In this document: piece by piece, positions 8,153-15,284 of the stretch | Numbering within the stretch: position 1 is the stretch's first letter | Layout of the letters: each line of letters starts with the position of its first letter | Source of the DNA: Megasphaera massiliensis | Lineage (GTDB): Bacteria > Bacillota > Negativicutes > Veillonellales > Megasphaeraceae | Length of the DNA stretch: 32,082 bases | Assembly: GCF_000455225.1 (NCBI RefSeq) | Contig: NZ_HF954537.1 | Coordinates: forward strand, 37,093-69,174 | Reading direction: 5' to 3' | The notes under the pieces: model-generated | What the model saw: the letters and a program-made list of their open reading frames with translations, nothing else | Databases searched by the model: none | What the model was told of the DNA's origin: nothing | Position numbers and translations under genes: made by a program

Positions 8153-9694
8153 ATGGAGACTTATCAGACGAAACATGAAACGCCGGGGATGATTTCCCTC
8201 GTCCAACGGCTCTGGCAAAGAGTCCTGTCACAACCGGCTGTCGTCCTCGCCGTCATGACGGCCATCCTTTGTTTTGCTGCTAATCACTTGCTGGTCGTTA
8301 CCGACCCTGTCGAATCGAATTACGCCTTGACGGCCAAGGAAATGCTGGCTTCGGGCGACTATGTTTCGCCTCGCATTTTTGGCAATTATTGGTACGATAA
8401 ACCGATTTTCTTTTATTGGGAGCTCATTGCCGCCTTTAAATTATTCGGTATCAGTAATTTTGCGGCCCGCTTCTTTCCGGCTCTCTTCGGCGTTGCCGGC
8501 ATCCTCTTGGCCTACGCCTTTACGGCCCGGCTCTACGACAAGAAAACGGGATTTTTCACGGGTCTCATCCTGTTGACGACGGTCGAATATTTCTACCTGT
8601 CCAAGGCCATCATCACCGATATGACCTTGTTCGTCTTCTATTCGGCCTGCCTCATGGCCTTTTATATCGCCTACAGTGAAAAACGGCCGGCCTTTTATTA
8701 TGCAGCCTACGCCTTTGCCGGTCTCTCCGTTTTGACCAAAGGCCCTATCGGACTCTTGCAGCCGGGGCTCATTATCCTGCTGTTCCTCTTATGGCGCCGC
8801 GATTTAAAAGCCTTGCTGCACCTTAAAATGATTTCCGGGCTAATGCTCTTTTTGGCCATCACAGCCATTTGGTATGTCCCCATGTACCTCGTGCACGGCA
8901 GTGATTTTATCAGCCAGTTCATCGGCGTCCACAACGTCCTGCGGGCGACCGTATCGGAACATCCGCGATACGACGTCTGGTATTATTACAGTGCCATCTT
9001 CTTAGTCGGTTTCATCCCCTGGGTCTTTACCCTGCCTCTGGCTTGGCGCGACTACGGCCTTACCCGGAAAATGGCAGCCCTTTGGAAGGAAAAGAAAGTG
9101 CGCCTTCCGGCCCTTTCCATGAAGACTCAGTTCCTCCTCGTCTGGGCGGTCACGATTTTCGTCACCTACCAGTTCATGGCGACGAAGTACATGACCTACA
9201 CCTTCCCGTACATGATTCCCATTGCCATCGGCTTTGCGTCCTATTTGAAGAAATACGACCGCTTCGTCGTCAACCTGGCCGGCATCGTCCTGGCCCTTTA
9301 CGTCGCCGTGACCTACCTGGTCATCATTCCTCAGTGCCAGCAGGCTTCGGCTTACGGCGTCTCCCAGATCGTCCGCACCGTAGCCGATGACCAGACGACA
9401 GTCGTCATGTACGGCGGCCGCTATTCCGTGTCCCAGACGTATTACTCCGGGCATCGGGCTTACCGCTTAGCCACAGCGGAACGAATCCGTGAGCTCCTGC
9501 CCGGAGACATCAGCTGGAATGCGAAAAATGTCATGCCTTTCATGGCTATCGAAGACCTGGCCGACCACGACAAGGTCCTGGCCCTGGTCAATGACCGCGA
9601 GGAAGCCCACTTCCTGCAGGAAGTTCCCGGCCATTGGAAATGGATCGGTCAAAAAGGCGTCTGGGTCGTTTACCAAAAAGAAAGCGATTTGTAG
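8153..9694 (+). CDS. ArnT-like (GT83/PMT superfamily) lipid-linked glycosyltransferase
   Basis: 513 residues, with about 11-12 membrane segments in the first two thirds and a C-terminal soluble part. The N-terminal loop VTDPVESNYALTAKEMLASGDYVSPRIFGNYWYDKPIFFYW is the hallmark of the ArnT/PMT group, where the acidic residue after the first helix and the KP motif take part in catalysis. The family moves a sugar from undecaprenyl phosphate to an acceptor at the outer face of the inner membrane; ArnT itself puts 4-amino-arabinose on lipid A and gives polymyxin resistance. Location directly after a two-component system, with a matching promoter box, resembles PmrAB/PhoPQ control of arnT. The actual sugar and acceptor are unknown. 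Start backed by AAAGGAAAGG. Confidence 0.85.
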   Translation: METYQTKHETPGMISLVQRLWQRVLSQPAVVLAVMTAILCFAANHLLVVTDPVESNYALTAKEMLASGDYVSPRIFGNYWYDKPIFFYWELIAAFKLFGISNFAARFFPALFGVAGILLAYAFTARLYDKKTGFFTGLILLTTVEYFYLSKAIITDMTLFVFYSACLMAFYIAYSEKRPAFYYAAYAFAGLSVLTKGPIGLLQPGLIILLFLLWRRDLKALLHLKMISGLMLFLAITAIWYVPMYLVHGSDFISQFIGVHNVLRATVSEHPRYDVWYYYSAIFLVGFIPWVFTLPLAWRDYGLTRKMAALWKEKKVRLPALSMKTQFLLVWAVTIFVTYQFMATKYMTYTFPYMIPIAIGFASYLKKYDRFVVNLAGIVLALYVAVTYLVIIPQCQQASAYGVSQIVRTVADDQTTVVMYGGRYSVSQTYYSGHRAYRLATAERIRELLPGDISWNAKNVMPFMAIEDLADHDKVLALVNDREEAHFLQEVPGHWKWIGQKGVWVVYQKESDL

Positions 9695-9710
9695 TCCCCT
9701 TGGAATGGCC

Positions 9711-9744
9711 TTGTGACTGAATTGTAAAGGCCGGCGCGTATACT
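9711..9744 (+). promoter_or_regulatory. Promoter of the small secreted protein gene
   Basis: -10 TATACT at 9739-9744 in the context GTATACTATAG, close to the ArnT promoter's CTATACTGTAG. TTGTGA-N5-TTGTAA (9711-9727) lies 11 bases before the -10 where a -35 should be. It is a weaker match to the kinase/ArnT box. Confidence 0.4.
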
Positions 9745-9776
9745 ATAGTCAATCTTAAATGAAGGGATTGATATCT

Positions 9777-10109
9777 ATGAAAAAGTTTCAGAATATAGTA
9801 CGCATGGCGTTAGTATTGGCTGTTACGACGGTAACCTTCAGCGGCGCTGCCCTGACGGCCCAGGCTGCAGAACCGAGACCGTACGATCAGCAGTGGGAAC
9901 AGCACGATAACGACCGCAATCGTGACAACCACAACGATAAGAACCACAAAAACGACAAAAATCACAAGAAATACAAGAACGACAAGAAGTACAAGAACGA
10001 TTGGAAAGAAAAAGAAAATCCTAAAAAAGATGTCGACCAGGCCAACCGTAAAGCCAATATCGCCATCGGCGTCGCGGCTATCGCAACGATCGTCGCCTTG
10101 TCGAAATAA
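9777..10109 (+). CDS. Small exported Lys/Asn/Asp/His-rich protein of unknown function
   Basis: 110 residues from the ATG at 9777 (GAAGGGA upstream); an in-frame ATG at 9759 is possible. A clean signal peptide ends ALTAQA-AEP at about residue 30. The middle, about 36-80, is almost free of hydrophobic residues and consists of imperfect short repeats of the type KNDKNHKKYKND, rich in Lys, Asn, Asp and His. The last ~17 residues (ANIAIGVAAIATIVALS) are hydrophobic and could anchor it in a membrane. No family is recognised. The charge and His content suggest binding of polyanions or metal ions at the envelope, but that is a guess. Its promoter resembles that of the preceding ArnT-like gene. A good terminator follows. 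Confidence 0.75.
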   Translation: MKKFQNIVRMALVLAVTTVTFSGAALTAQAAEPRPYDQQWEQHDNDRNRDNHNDKNHKNDKNHKKYKNDKKYKNDWKEKENPKKDVDQANRKANIAIGVAAIATIVALSK

Positions 10110-10119
10110 GGTCGATTCC

Positions 10120-10149
10120 AAGACTGTCCATATCGGGCAGTCTTTTTTT
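10120..10149 (+). terminator. Terminator of the small secreted protein gene
   Basis: 10-bp stem AAGACTGTCC / GGGCAGTCTT (one G-T pair) with a 5-base loop and a seven-base T run. Confidence 0.88.
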
Positions 10150-10175
10150 GTGCCCGGAACCTTTGGGGGCCGTCC

Positions 10176-10204
10176 TTGTCAAGGGGCGGTCCGATGGGTA
10201 TAAT
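10176..10204 (+). promoter_or_regulatory. Promoter of the trmK operon
   Basis: TTGTCA at 10176-10181, 17-bp spacer, perfect TATAAT at 10199-10204. Confidence 0.75.
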
Positions 10205-10238
10205 AAAATAGTATATAACGATAAAGGATGTGTTTGTT

Positions 10239-10928
10239 ATGCAATTGACGCCGCGCCTGGAGGCGGCCGTGTCTCTGATTCCTAAGGGGACGGTCATCGC
10301 CGATATCGGGACCGACCATGCTTATATTCCGGTCCATACCTGTGAAACGGGGTGGTGCCCGTCGGCCATTGCCGCCGATATCGTGCCGGGACCGCTGGCG
10401 GCGGCCAAGGCTCATGTGGCCGGTGCCGGCCTTTCGGACCGTATCGACTGCCGCCTCGGTGACGGCCTGACCTGCGTTGAAACAGGGGAAGCGGACGGCG
10501 CCGTCATCTGCGGCATGGGCGGTTCCTTGATGATCAAAATCCTGCACCAGTCCTATGACCTCTGGCAGTCCTTGAAGTTCGTCGTCCTCCAGCCTCAAAG
10601 CGACAGCGGCGACCTGCGGCGCTTTCTCTATGAAGCGGGCTGGCATATCGAAGACGAAAAAATGGTCATCGACGACGGCCGCCTCTACGAGCTGCTGCGG
10701 GCCGTGCCGGGAAGGGCCGAGGCTTTGCCGGACTGGCAGTATGAACTGGGGCCCGTCAATTGGCAGCGCCGCGACGGACTCCTCGTCCGCAAGATCGAGA
10801 TCCTCATGGAGACGAAGGGGCGCATTTTAGCGGGCCTCAAGAAGAGCCGCCGCGACCTGCACGTTCAAATTGAAGCATTAGAAAAGGACTTATCCTTTTG
10901 GAGGGACATGAAATGTCAGTTACAGTAG
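10239..10928 (+). CDS. trmK: tRNA (adenine(22)-N1)-methyltransferase
   Basis: 229 residues. The SAM-binding motif VIADIGTDHAYIP and the ICGMGG motif are diagnostic of TrmK, which methylates N1 of A22 in the tRNA D-loop region. The C-terminal third (IEILMETKGRILAGLKKS...IEALEKDLSFW) forms the expected coiled coil. The ATG at 10239 is favoured by AAAGGATG 8 bases upstream over the GTG at 10230. The stop overlaps the next gene by 16 bases. The trmK/nif3 pairing is widely conserved in Firmicutes and supports both calls. Confidence 0.94.
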   Translation: MQLTPRLEAAVSLIPKGTVIADIGTDHAYIPVHTCETGWCPSAIAADIVPGPLAAAKAHVAGAGLSDRIDCRLGDGLTCVETGEADGAVICGMGGSLMIKILHQSYDLWQSLKFVVLQPQSDSGDLRRFLYEAGWHIEDEKMVIDDGRLYELLRAVPGRAEALPDWQYELGPVNWQRRDGLLVRKIEILMETKGRILAGLKKSRRDLHVQIEALEKDLSFWRDMKCQLQ

Positions 10929-12034
10929 GTGAAATCGTAAAGGTATTGAATATCTGGGCGCCCTTATCGCTGAAAGAGTCGTGGGACAATCCGGGCCTGC
11001 TCATCGGAAATCCCGATGAAACCGTCGATAAGGTCTTGGTGACCCTGGACGTCATGATGGACACCGTCGACTATGCCATTGAACAAGGCGTGAAATTGAT
11101 CGTCAGCCATCATCCGGTCATCTTCGACGGTCTGAAATCGCTGCGGACCGATACGTACAACGGGGCCATGTACCAAAAGCTCCTGGCCCATCACATCGCC
11201 GTCTACAGCGCCCATACCAATCTCGACAGCGCCGACGGCGGCGTCAATGACGTCTTGGCTACTTTATTGGGCCTTACGGACATCGAAGGCTTGGTGCCCG
11301 TTTCCGAAGACAAACTCTATAAAATCGCCGTCTACGTCCCGGAAAGCCACGGCGACGCCCTGCGCAAGGCCTTGGCTGACAGCGGCGCCGGCTATATCGG
11401 AAAGTACAGTGACTGTTCCTTTACGACGAAGGGCGAAGGGCGGTTCAAAGCTCATGAAGGGGCGAATCCCTTTATTGGCACCGTCGGAAAAGTGGAAACG
11501 GCAGCGGAAGAACGGATTGAAACCATCGTTCCTGAAAGGGGCCTCAAAAAGGTGCTTCAGGCTATGATAGCGGCTCATCCCTATGAAGAACCGGCCTACG
11601 ACATCTATCCCTTGAAAAATAGTGGCCATGCCTTCACCATGGGCCGTGTCGGCAATTGGCCGACGCCGGAACCGGCCATGGCCGTCCTCCAAAAGATAAA
11701 GGACCTCCTCCACCGCGACGCCTTGTCCTATGCCGGCAATACGGATGTAACCGTTCGCCGCGTCGCCCTCCTCGGCGGCGGTGGGGCCGGCTTCATCAAG
11801 ATGGCAAAAAATGCCGGTGCCGACCTCTATCTTACGGGTGACGTCAAATACCACGACGCCCAGGAAGCCTTTAAGCAGGGCCTCGTCGTCGTCGACGGCG
11901 GCCACTTCGGTACGGAATCGCCTGTCGTCGACGACCTTTGCCGGAGACTTCAGGCCGCGTCAGAAGAACGGCAGTGGGGCATCGACTGTCAGCGCGACCC
12001 GACGTCGCAGGATATGATTCAGTATTTAATCTAA
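10913..12034 (+). CDS. Nif3-like dinuclear metal centre protein
   Basis: 373 residues, the long Firmicute form (YqfO type) with a PII/CutA-like insertion in the middle, about 130-235. Metal-ligand motifs are VSHHPVIF, HTNLDSADGGVND and, near the C-terminus, DGGHFGTE. The family has a conserved two-metal site; its biochemical role is still unsettled, with GTP cyclohydrolase-like proposals. The ATG at 10913 fits GGAGGGA at 10900-10906; the ATG at 10908 is too close to it. Translationally coupled to trmK. Confidence 0.93.
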   Translation: MSVTVGEIVKVLNIWAPLSLKESWDNPGLLIGNPDETVDKVLVTLDVMMDTVDYAIEQGVKLIVSHHPVIFDGLKSLRTDTYNGAMYQKLLAHHIAVYSAHTNLDSADGGVNDVLATLLGLTDIEGLVPVSEDKLYKIAVYVPESHGDALRKALADSGAGYIGKYSDCSFTTKGEGRFKAHEGANPFIGTVGKVETAAEERIETIVPERGLKKVLQAMIAAHPYEEPAYDIYPLKNSGHAFTMGRVGNWPTPEPAMAVLQKIKDLLHRDALSYAGNTDVTVRRVALLGGGGAGFIKMAKNAGADLYLTGDVKYHDAQEAFKQGLVVVDGGHFGTESPVVDDLCRRLQAASEERQWGIDCQRDPTSQDMIQYLI

Positions 12035-12035
12035 A

Positions 12036-12053
12036 CGGTTCTCGGGAGAACCG
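12036..12053. repeat. Perfect palindrome between nif3-like and thiE
   Basis: CGGTTCTC-GG-GAGAACCG, directly after the stop codon. No T run follows, so it is not a classic terminator; it may be an RNA processing or stability hairpin. Confidence 0.6.
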
Positions 12054-12073
12054 ATAAGGAAGGTAGCTGTACT

Positions 12074-12718
12074 ATGACTAAAGAAGACCATGTAAAACAT
12101 TTATTAGAAGACCCGGTCTATGCCATCATGGGCAATGAAGAACTTTGCCTGGGCCGGAGCAATATCGACGTCGCCAAGGGGCTGATTGAAGCCGGCGTTA
12201 CCATCATCCAGTATCGGGAAAAGCATAAAAAATGGCGTGCTAAATACGAAGAAGCCAAGGCCATTGCCAACCTCTGCCATGAAAAAGGCGTGACCTTCAT
12301 CATGAATGATTCGACGGATCTTGCCATCGCCTGCGGGGCCGACGGCATCCACGTCGGACAAGACGATGCGCCGGTCGAAGTCGTCCGCCAATTGGCAGGC
12401 CCCGACGTCTTTATCGGCGTTTCGACGAATACCATTGACGAAATGAAACAGGCCCTGGCCGACGGTGCCGATTACGTCGGCTTCGGCCCCATGTTCCCGA
12501 CCCAATCGAAGGCCGATGCCGATGACGTCGTAAGCGGCGAAGCCAAGGCCTTTGCCTTGAAGTTCAGCCTGCCCGTCGTCACCATCGGCGGCATCAGCCT
12601 GGACAATATCCGCAGTATCTATGATGAAGGCTTCCGTTCCTTTGCCATGATTTCAGCCATCGTCGGCAAGGAAGACATGACCAAGGCTGTCGCCGACATC
12701 CGCCGTATCTTGCAGTAA
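12074..12718 (+). CDS. thiE: Thiamine-phosphate synthase (ThiE family)
   Basis: 214 residues in a TIM-barrel pattern. ThiE signatures are present in order: IIQYREK, FIMNDSTDLAIACGADGIHVGQDD, the phosphate loop YVGFGPMFPTQSK and VVTIGGI. The enzyme joins the HMP pyrophosphate and thiazole phosphate moieties to thiamine phosphate. The loop after GPMFPT (QSKADADDVVSGE) differs from the common PTxTKPDA form, so a variant substrate range is possible. No TPP riboswitch or other thi genes lie nearby; it sits at the end of the trmK-nif3 group. AAGGAAGG precedes the ATG at about ten bases. Confidence 0.87.
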   Translation: MTKEDHVKHLLEDPVYAIMGNEELCLGRSNIDVAKGLIEAGVTIIQYREKHKKWRAKYEEAKAIANLCHEKGVTFIMNDSTDLAIACGADGIHVGQDDAPVEVVRQLAGPDVFIGVSTNTIDEMKQALADGADYVGFGPMFPTQSKADADDVVSGEAKAFALKFSLPVVTIGGISLDNIRSIYDEGFRSFAMISAIVGKEDMTKAVADIRRILQ

Positions 12719-12744
12719 CGGCATAACAAGGCCGACGGTGGTCA

Positions 12745-12773
12745 TTGACGGCAATCGGAAAATATGATATTCT
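12745..12773 (+). promoter_or_regulatory. Promoter of rnpB
   Basis: TTGACG at 12745-12750, 17-bp spacer, TATTCT at 12768-12773; the RNA starts about 8 bases later. Confidence 0.75.
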
Positions 12774-12780
12774 ATAAGAC

Positions 12781-13130
12781 GTTGAGTATGAAAGGCAATC
12801 GCTAGTGCTTCGGCATTAGAGGAAAGTCCGAGCTCCGCAGGGCAGGATGCCGGCTAACGGCCGGCGAAGGTGACTTTAGGGACAGTGCCACAGAAATGTG
12901 TACCGCCACGCAAGTGGTAAGGGTGGAACGGTGCGGTAAGAGCGCACCAGCGGTACAGTAATGTGCCGGCTAGGTAAACCCCATCTGGAGCAAGACCGAA
13001 TAGGGAAGGGATGAAGCGGCCCGCTGATCTTCCGGGTTGTGTCGCTTGAACATGCTGGCAACAGTATGTCTAGATAGATGATTGCTGCTGCGCAAGCAGT
13101 ACAAAACTCGGCTTACTGATTACTCATCAT
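12781..13130 (+). ncRNA. rnpB: RNase P RNA, bacterial type A
   Basis: Recognised from the conserved core in order: GAGGAAAGTCCGAGCTCC after P1-P3, CCACAGAAATG, GTGGTAAGGGTGGAACGGTG, GGTAAACCCC, GGAGCAAGACCGAATAGG, AGATAGATGATTG and the closing ACAAAACTCGGCTTAC. P1 is formed by TGAGTA (12783-12788) and TACTCA (13121-13126), which sets both ends to within a few bases and gives about 350 nt. It is the catalytic RNA of the ribonuclease that removes 5' leaders from tRNA precursors. It has its own promoter and a terminator just after. Confidence 0.96.
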
Positions 13131-13141
13131 TATAGGAATAC

Positions 13142-13183
13142 AAGGGACTGTTGCGTGACATGACAGCATGCGGCAGTCCCTTT
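13142..13183 (+). terminator. Terminator after rnpB
   Basis: Stem AAGGGACTG / CAGTCCCTT (13142-13150 / 13174-13182), extendable by four pairs, ending in a short T run that merges with the lysC -35 hexamer. Confidence 0.7.
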
Positions 13184-13209
13184 ACATTTATGGCCGTCCA
13201 TGATATTAT
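13181..13209 (+). promoter_or_regulatory. Promoter of lysC
   Basis: TTTACA at 13181-13186, 17-bp spacer, TATTAT at 13204-13209; leaves an untranslated leader of about 80 nt. Confidence 0.55.
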
Positions 13210-13217
13210 TGCAATAA

Positions 13218-13257
13218 GTGGTTTTTATGGGCCTCAACCATAAGAATGAATTACCAC
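13218..13257 (+). promoter_or_regulatory. Stable hairpin in the lysC leader
   Basis: GTGG-TTTTTATGG / CCATAAGAA-N7-CCAC: a 9-bp stem (one G-T pair) capped by a 7-base loop and closed by a further 4-bp stem across a bulge. It lies between the promoter and the ribosome binding site. Too short for a lysine riboswitch; possible attenuator or protein-binding element. Confidence 0.45.
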
Positions 13258-13297
13258 GGCAAGGAATACTTAAACAAACAAAAGCGAGGGATTTAAG

Positions 13298-14524
13298 TTG
13301 GCATTAATCGTTAAGAAGTTTGGCGGCAGCTCTGTCGCTACGCCGGACAAAATGCGTGCTATTGTGCAACGGGTCTTGAAAGGGAAAAAGCCTGAAGACA
13401 AAATCGTCATCGTCGTCTCTGCCATGGGGGATACGACGGATGATTTAGTAGCCTTAGCAAAGCAGATTACCTCTAAGGCTTACGGCCGTGAAATGGATAT
13501 GCTCCTGACGACGGGCGAACAGGTTTCGATCGCCCTCATGGCCATGGCCTTCCAAGAAGCCGGTCAGAAGGCCGTCTCCTTTACGGGGGCTCAGGCAGGC
13601 ATCAAGACCAGCGATGCTTTCAACAAGGGCCGTATTCTGGCTTTGAAGCCGGCCCGTATCATGAAGGCACTGGAACAAGATAATATCGTCGTCGTTGCCG
13701 GTTTCCAGGGCATTACCGGTCATGGTGACATCACAACCCTCGGCCGAGGCGGTTCCGATACGACAGCCGTCGCCATTGCCGGCGCTATCCACGCTGATGT
13801 TTGTGAAATCTATACCGACGTTGACGGCGTATACACGTCCGATCCCCGTGTCGTTCCCAATGCTAGAAAAATCGATCAGATCACATACGGCGAAATGCTG
13901 GAAATGGCGAAACTCGGCGCCGGTGTCATGCAGCCCCGGGCCGTCGAAATGGGCAGCCGCTTCGGCGTTCCCATTTACGTGCGCTCGACTTTTTCGGAAG
14001 ATGAAGGAACTATGATACAGGAGGATTGCTCTATGGAAGTCAAACAATATCTCATCCGCGGCGTCGCTTCGGATAAAAATGTTGCTAAAATCACCGTTCT
14101 CGGGATTCCCAATAAACCGGGGTTTGCTTATCGCGTCTTTTCTGAATTGGCAGAAAAGAACGTCGACGTCGACATGATCGTTCAGAGCGTCCGCTATGCC
14201 AACGAAGGCGTTACGGATATTACCTTTACCATTGCCCGCACGGATTTGGAAGAAGCCGAATCGGTCTTCCATGCCCTGCGCACGGAAATGCCGGTTGAAG
14301 ACATCATCATCGACGACAAGATGGCTAAGGTTTCCGTCGTCGGCGCCGGTATGGCCGGTCACCCGGGCATTGCTGCCGGCATGTTCGGCGTCCTCAGCGA
14401 CAATGACATCAACATCGAAATTATTTCTACGTCGGAAATCAGTATTACCTGCCTCATTGCGGAAGAAGTCGTCGATTCGGCGGTCAAAGCCATTCATCAG
14501 CACTTCTTCGACGAAGAAGACTAG
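13298..14524 (+). CDS. lysC: Aspartate kinase
   Basis: 408 residues from a TTG start with GCGAGGG seven bases upstream. The kinase domain opens with VKKFGGSSVAT and contains TTGEQVSIALM, GFQGITGHGDITTLGRGGSDTTA and the YTDVDGVYTSDPR loop. Two ACT regulatory domains follow (about 265-335 and 340-405). The enzyme phosphorylates aspartate, the first step to lysine, diaminopimelate, threonine and methionine. Length and layout match the Bacillus AKII / Corynebacterium class, which is feedback-inhibited by lysine alone or with threonine; which applies is not shown by the sequence. An internal start at 14033 probably makes a separate beta chain. Confidence 0.96.
   Translation: MALIVKKFGGSSVATPDKMRAIVQRVLKGKKPEDKIVIVVSAMGDTTDDLVALAKQITSKAYGREMDMLLTTGEQVSIALMAMAFQEAGQKAVSFTGAQAGIKTSDAFNKGRILALKPARIMKALEQDNIVVVAGFQGITGHGDITTLGRGGSDTTAVAIAGAIHADVCEIYTDVDGVYTSDPRVVPNARKIDQITYGEMLEMAKLGAGVMQPRAVEMGSRFGVPIYVRSTFSEDEGTMIQEDCSMEVKQYLIRGVASDKNVAKITVLGIPNKPGFAYRVFSELAEKNVDVDMIVQSVRYANEGVTDITFTIARTDLEEAESVFHALRTEMPVEDIIIDDKMAKVSVVGAGMAGHPGIAAGMFGVLSDNDINIEIISTSEISITCLIAEEVVDSAVKAIHQHFFDEED
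14033..14524 (+). CDS. Aspartate kinase beta subunit from an internal start
   Basis: In frame within lysC, ATG 14033 is preceded by a perfect AGGAGG (14019-14024) at an 8-base spacing, stronger than the site of the full-length protein. The 163-residue product would hold just the two ACT domains. In-frame beta subunits of this kind are established for Bacillus subtilis AKII and Corynebacterium aspartokinase, where they form alpha2beta2 enzymes. Confidence 0.6.
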   Translation: MEVKQYLIRGVASDKNVAKITVLGIPNKPGFAYRVFSELAEKNVDVDMIVQSVRYANEGVTDITFTIARTDLEEAESVFHALRTEMPVEDIIIDDKMAKVSVVGAGMAGHPGIAAGMFGVLSDNDINIEIISTSEISITCLIAEEVVDSAVKAIHQHFFDEED

Positions 14525-14532
14525 GGGGATCC

Positions 14533-14832
14533 ATGTCTGTATTGGATAGCTTTACCGAAGAAATGCTGCAGTCTGAACTGCCCAAGCGAGTGACCTTGGA
14601 GCGGCTCATTCACGGGCTGGAAGTCGAGAAGCCGCCGAAGTTTTCCATTCCGGCACCGAAATATACCTTTGAAACGAATTTACATGGCTTTCGGTACGAT
14701 TACCAGCATCAAACTGTTACGATTTCTTATAAAGTAGCCCACGGCCTTCACGATGATATGACCGTGTCCTTTACGACCTTTCGAGTCTTGCTGGAAGGGC
14801 TGGGGGTCTGTATCCGAATGCAGAAGTGGTAG
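14533..14832 (+). CDS. Uncharacterised 99-residue protein
   Basis: The gene starts 8 bases after lysC with AGGGGG upstream, so it is likely cotranscribed. The protein is soluble and acidic in its first third (FTEEMLQSELPKRVTLERLIHGLEVEKPP). It has a beta-rich second half (YTFETNLHGFRYDYQHQTVTISYKVAHG). No domain is recognised. A terminator follows. Confidence 0.75.
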   Translation: MSVLDSFTEEMLQSELPKRVTLERLIHGLEVEKPPKFSIPAPKYTFETNLHGFRYDYQHQTVTISYKVAHGLHDDMTVSFTTFRVLLEGLGVCIRMQKW

Positions 14833-14840
14833 TTAACGTT

Positions 14841-14875
14841 GCCGCAGTTCCTGAGGGGATTGCGGCTCTTTTTTT
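14841..14875 (+). terminator. Terminator/attenuator directly upstream of acpS
   Basis: GCCGCA / TGCGGC stem (14841-14846 / 14861-14866) with an inner TTCC / GGGG pairing, then CTTTTTTT. The acpS ribosome binding site (GGAGG) follows the T run immediately. Confidence 0.7.
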
Positions 14876-14884
14876 GGAGGAATT

Positions 14885-15247
14885 ATGCGCTGCGGAACGG
14901 ATATGGTACAAATCAGCCGCATGGATGATTTAGTGCGGCGTCACGGCACGTCGCTGCATCGATTCTTTACGGAACAGGAACTGGCCTACTGCCAGCGTGG
15001 CGGGTCGTGGCGGATGGAGTCCCTGGCCGGCATCTTTGCGGCTAAAGAGGCCTTGTTCAAGGCCTTGGGAACGGGTTTTCGTCGGGGAAAATGGACCGAC
15101 GTCGAAGTCGTTCACGATGAATGGGGGGCGCCGCAGTTTTGCTGTTACGGTTTCTATGCCGAAGCCGTGCGGGAAAAAAGCTGTCAGCCGCCGTCCCTGT
15201 CCATTGCTCATGACGGGGACTATGCCGTCGCTTTCGTCGTCCTGTAA
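14885..15247 (+). CDS. acpS: Holo-[acyl-carrier-protein] synthase
   Basis: 120 residues, typical AcpS size. The N-terminal GTDMVQISRM carries the Mg-binding Asp, and FAAKEALFKALG is the second signature with the Glu and Lys of the active site. It transfers 4'-phosphopantetheine from CoA to acyl carrier protein. The C-terminal SIAHDGDYAVAFVV matches the family's closing strand. GGAGG lies 5 bases before the ATG. It is followed by the NAD(P)HX repair gene, a neighbour pairing common in Firmicutes. Confidence 0.95.
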   Translation: MRCGTDMVQISRMDDLVRRHGTSLHRFFTEQELAYCQRGGSWRMESLAGIFAAKEALFKALGTGFRRGKWTDVEVVHDEWGAPQFCCYGFYAEAVREKSCQPPSLSIAHDGDYAVAFVVL

Positions 15248-15284
15248 GGGCGATACGATTTAGGATTTAGAAGGGAGCCAGGCC

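Noticed and set aside
12035-12073. TPP riboswitch before thiE
   Set aside because: The gap is under 40 bases and lacks the CTGAGA core.
13454-14503. Long antisense open frame (349 codons) across lysC
   Set aside because: Exact shadow of lysC produced by its GTC/GAC/GGC-rich codons; no ribosome binding site and no recognisable domain.
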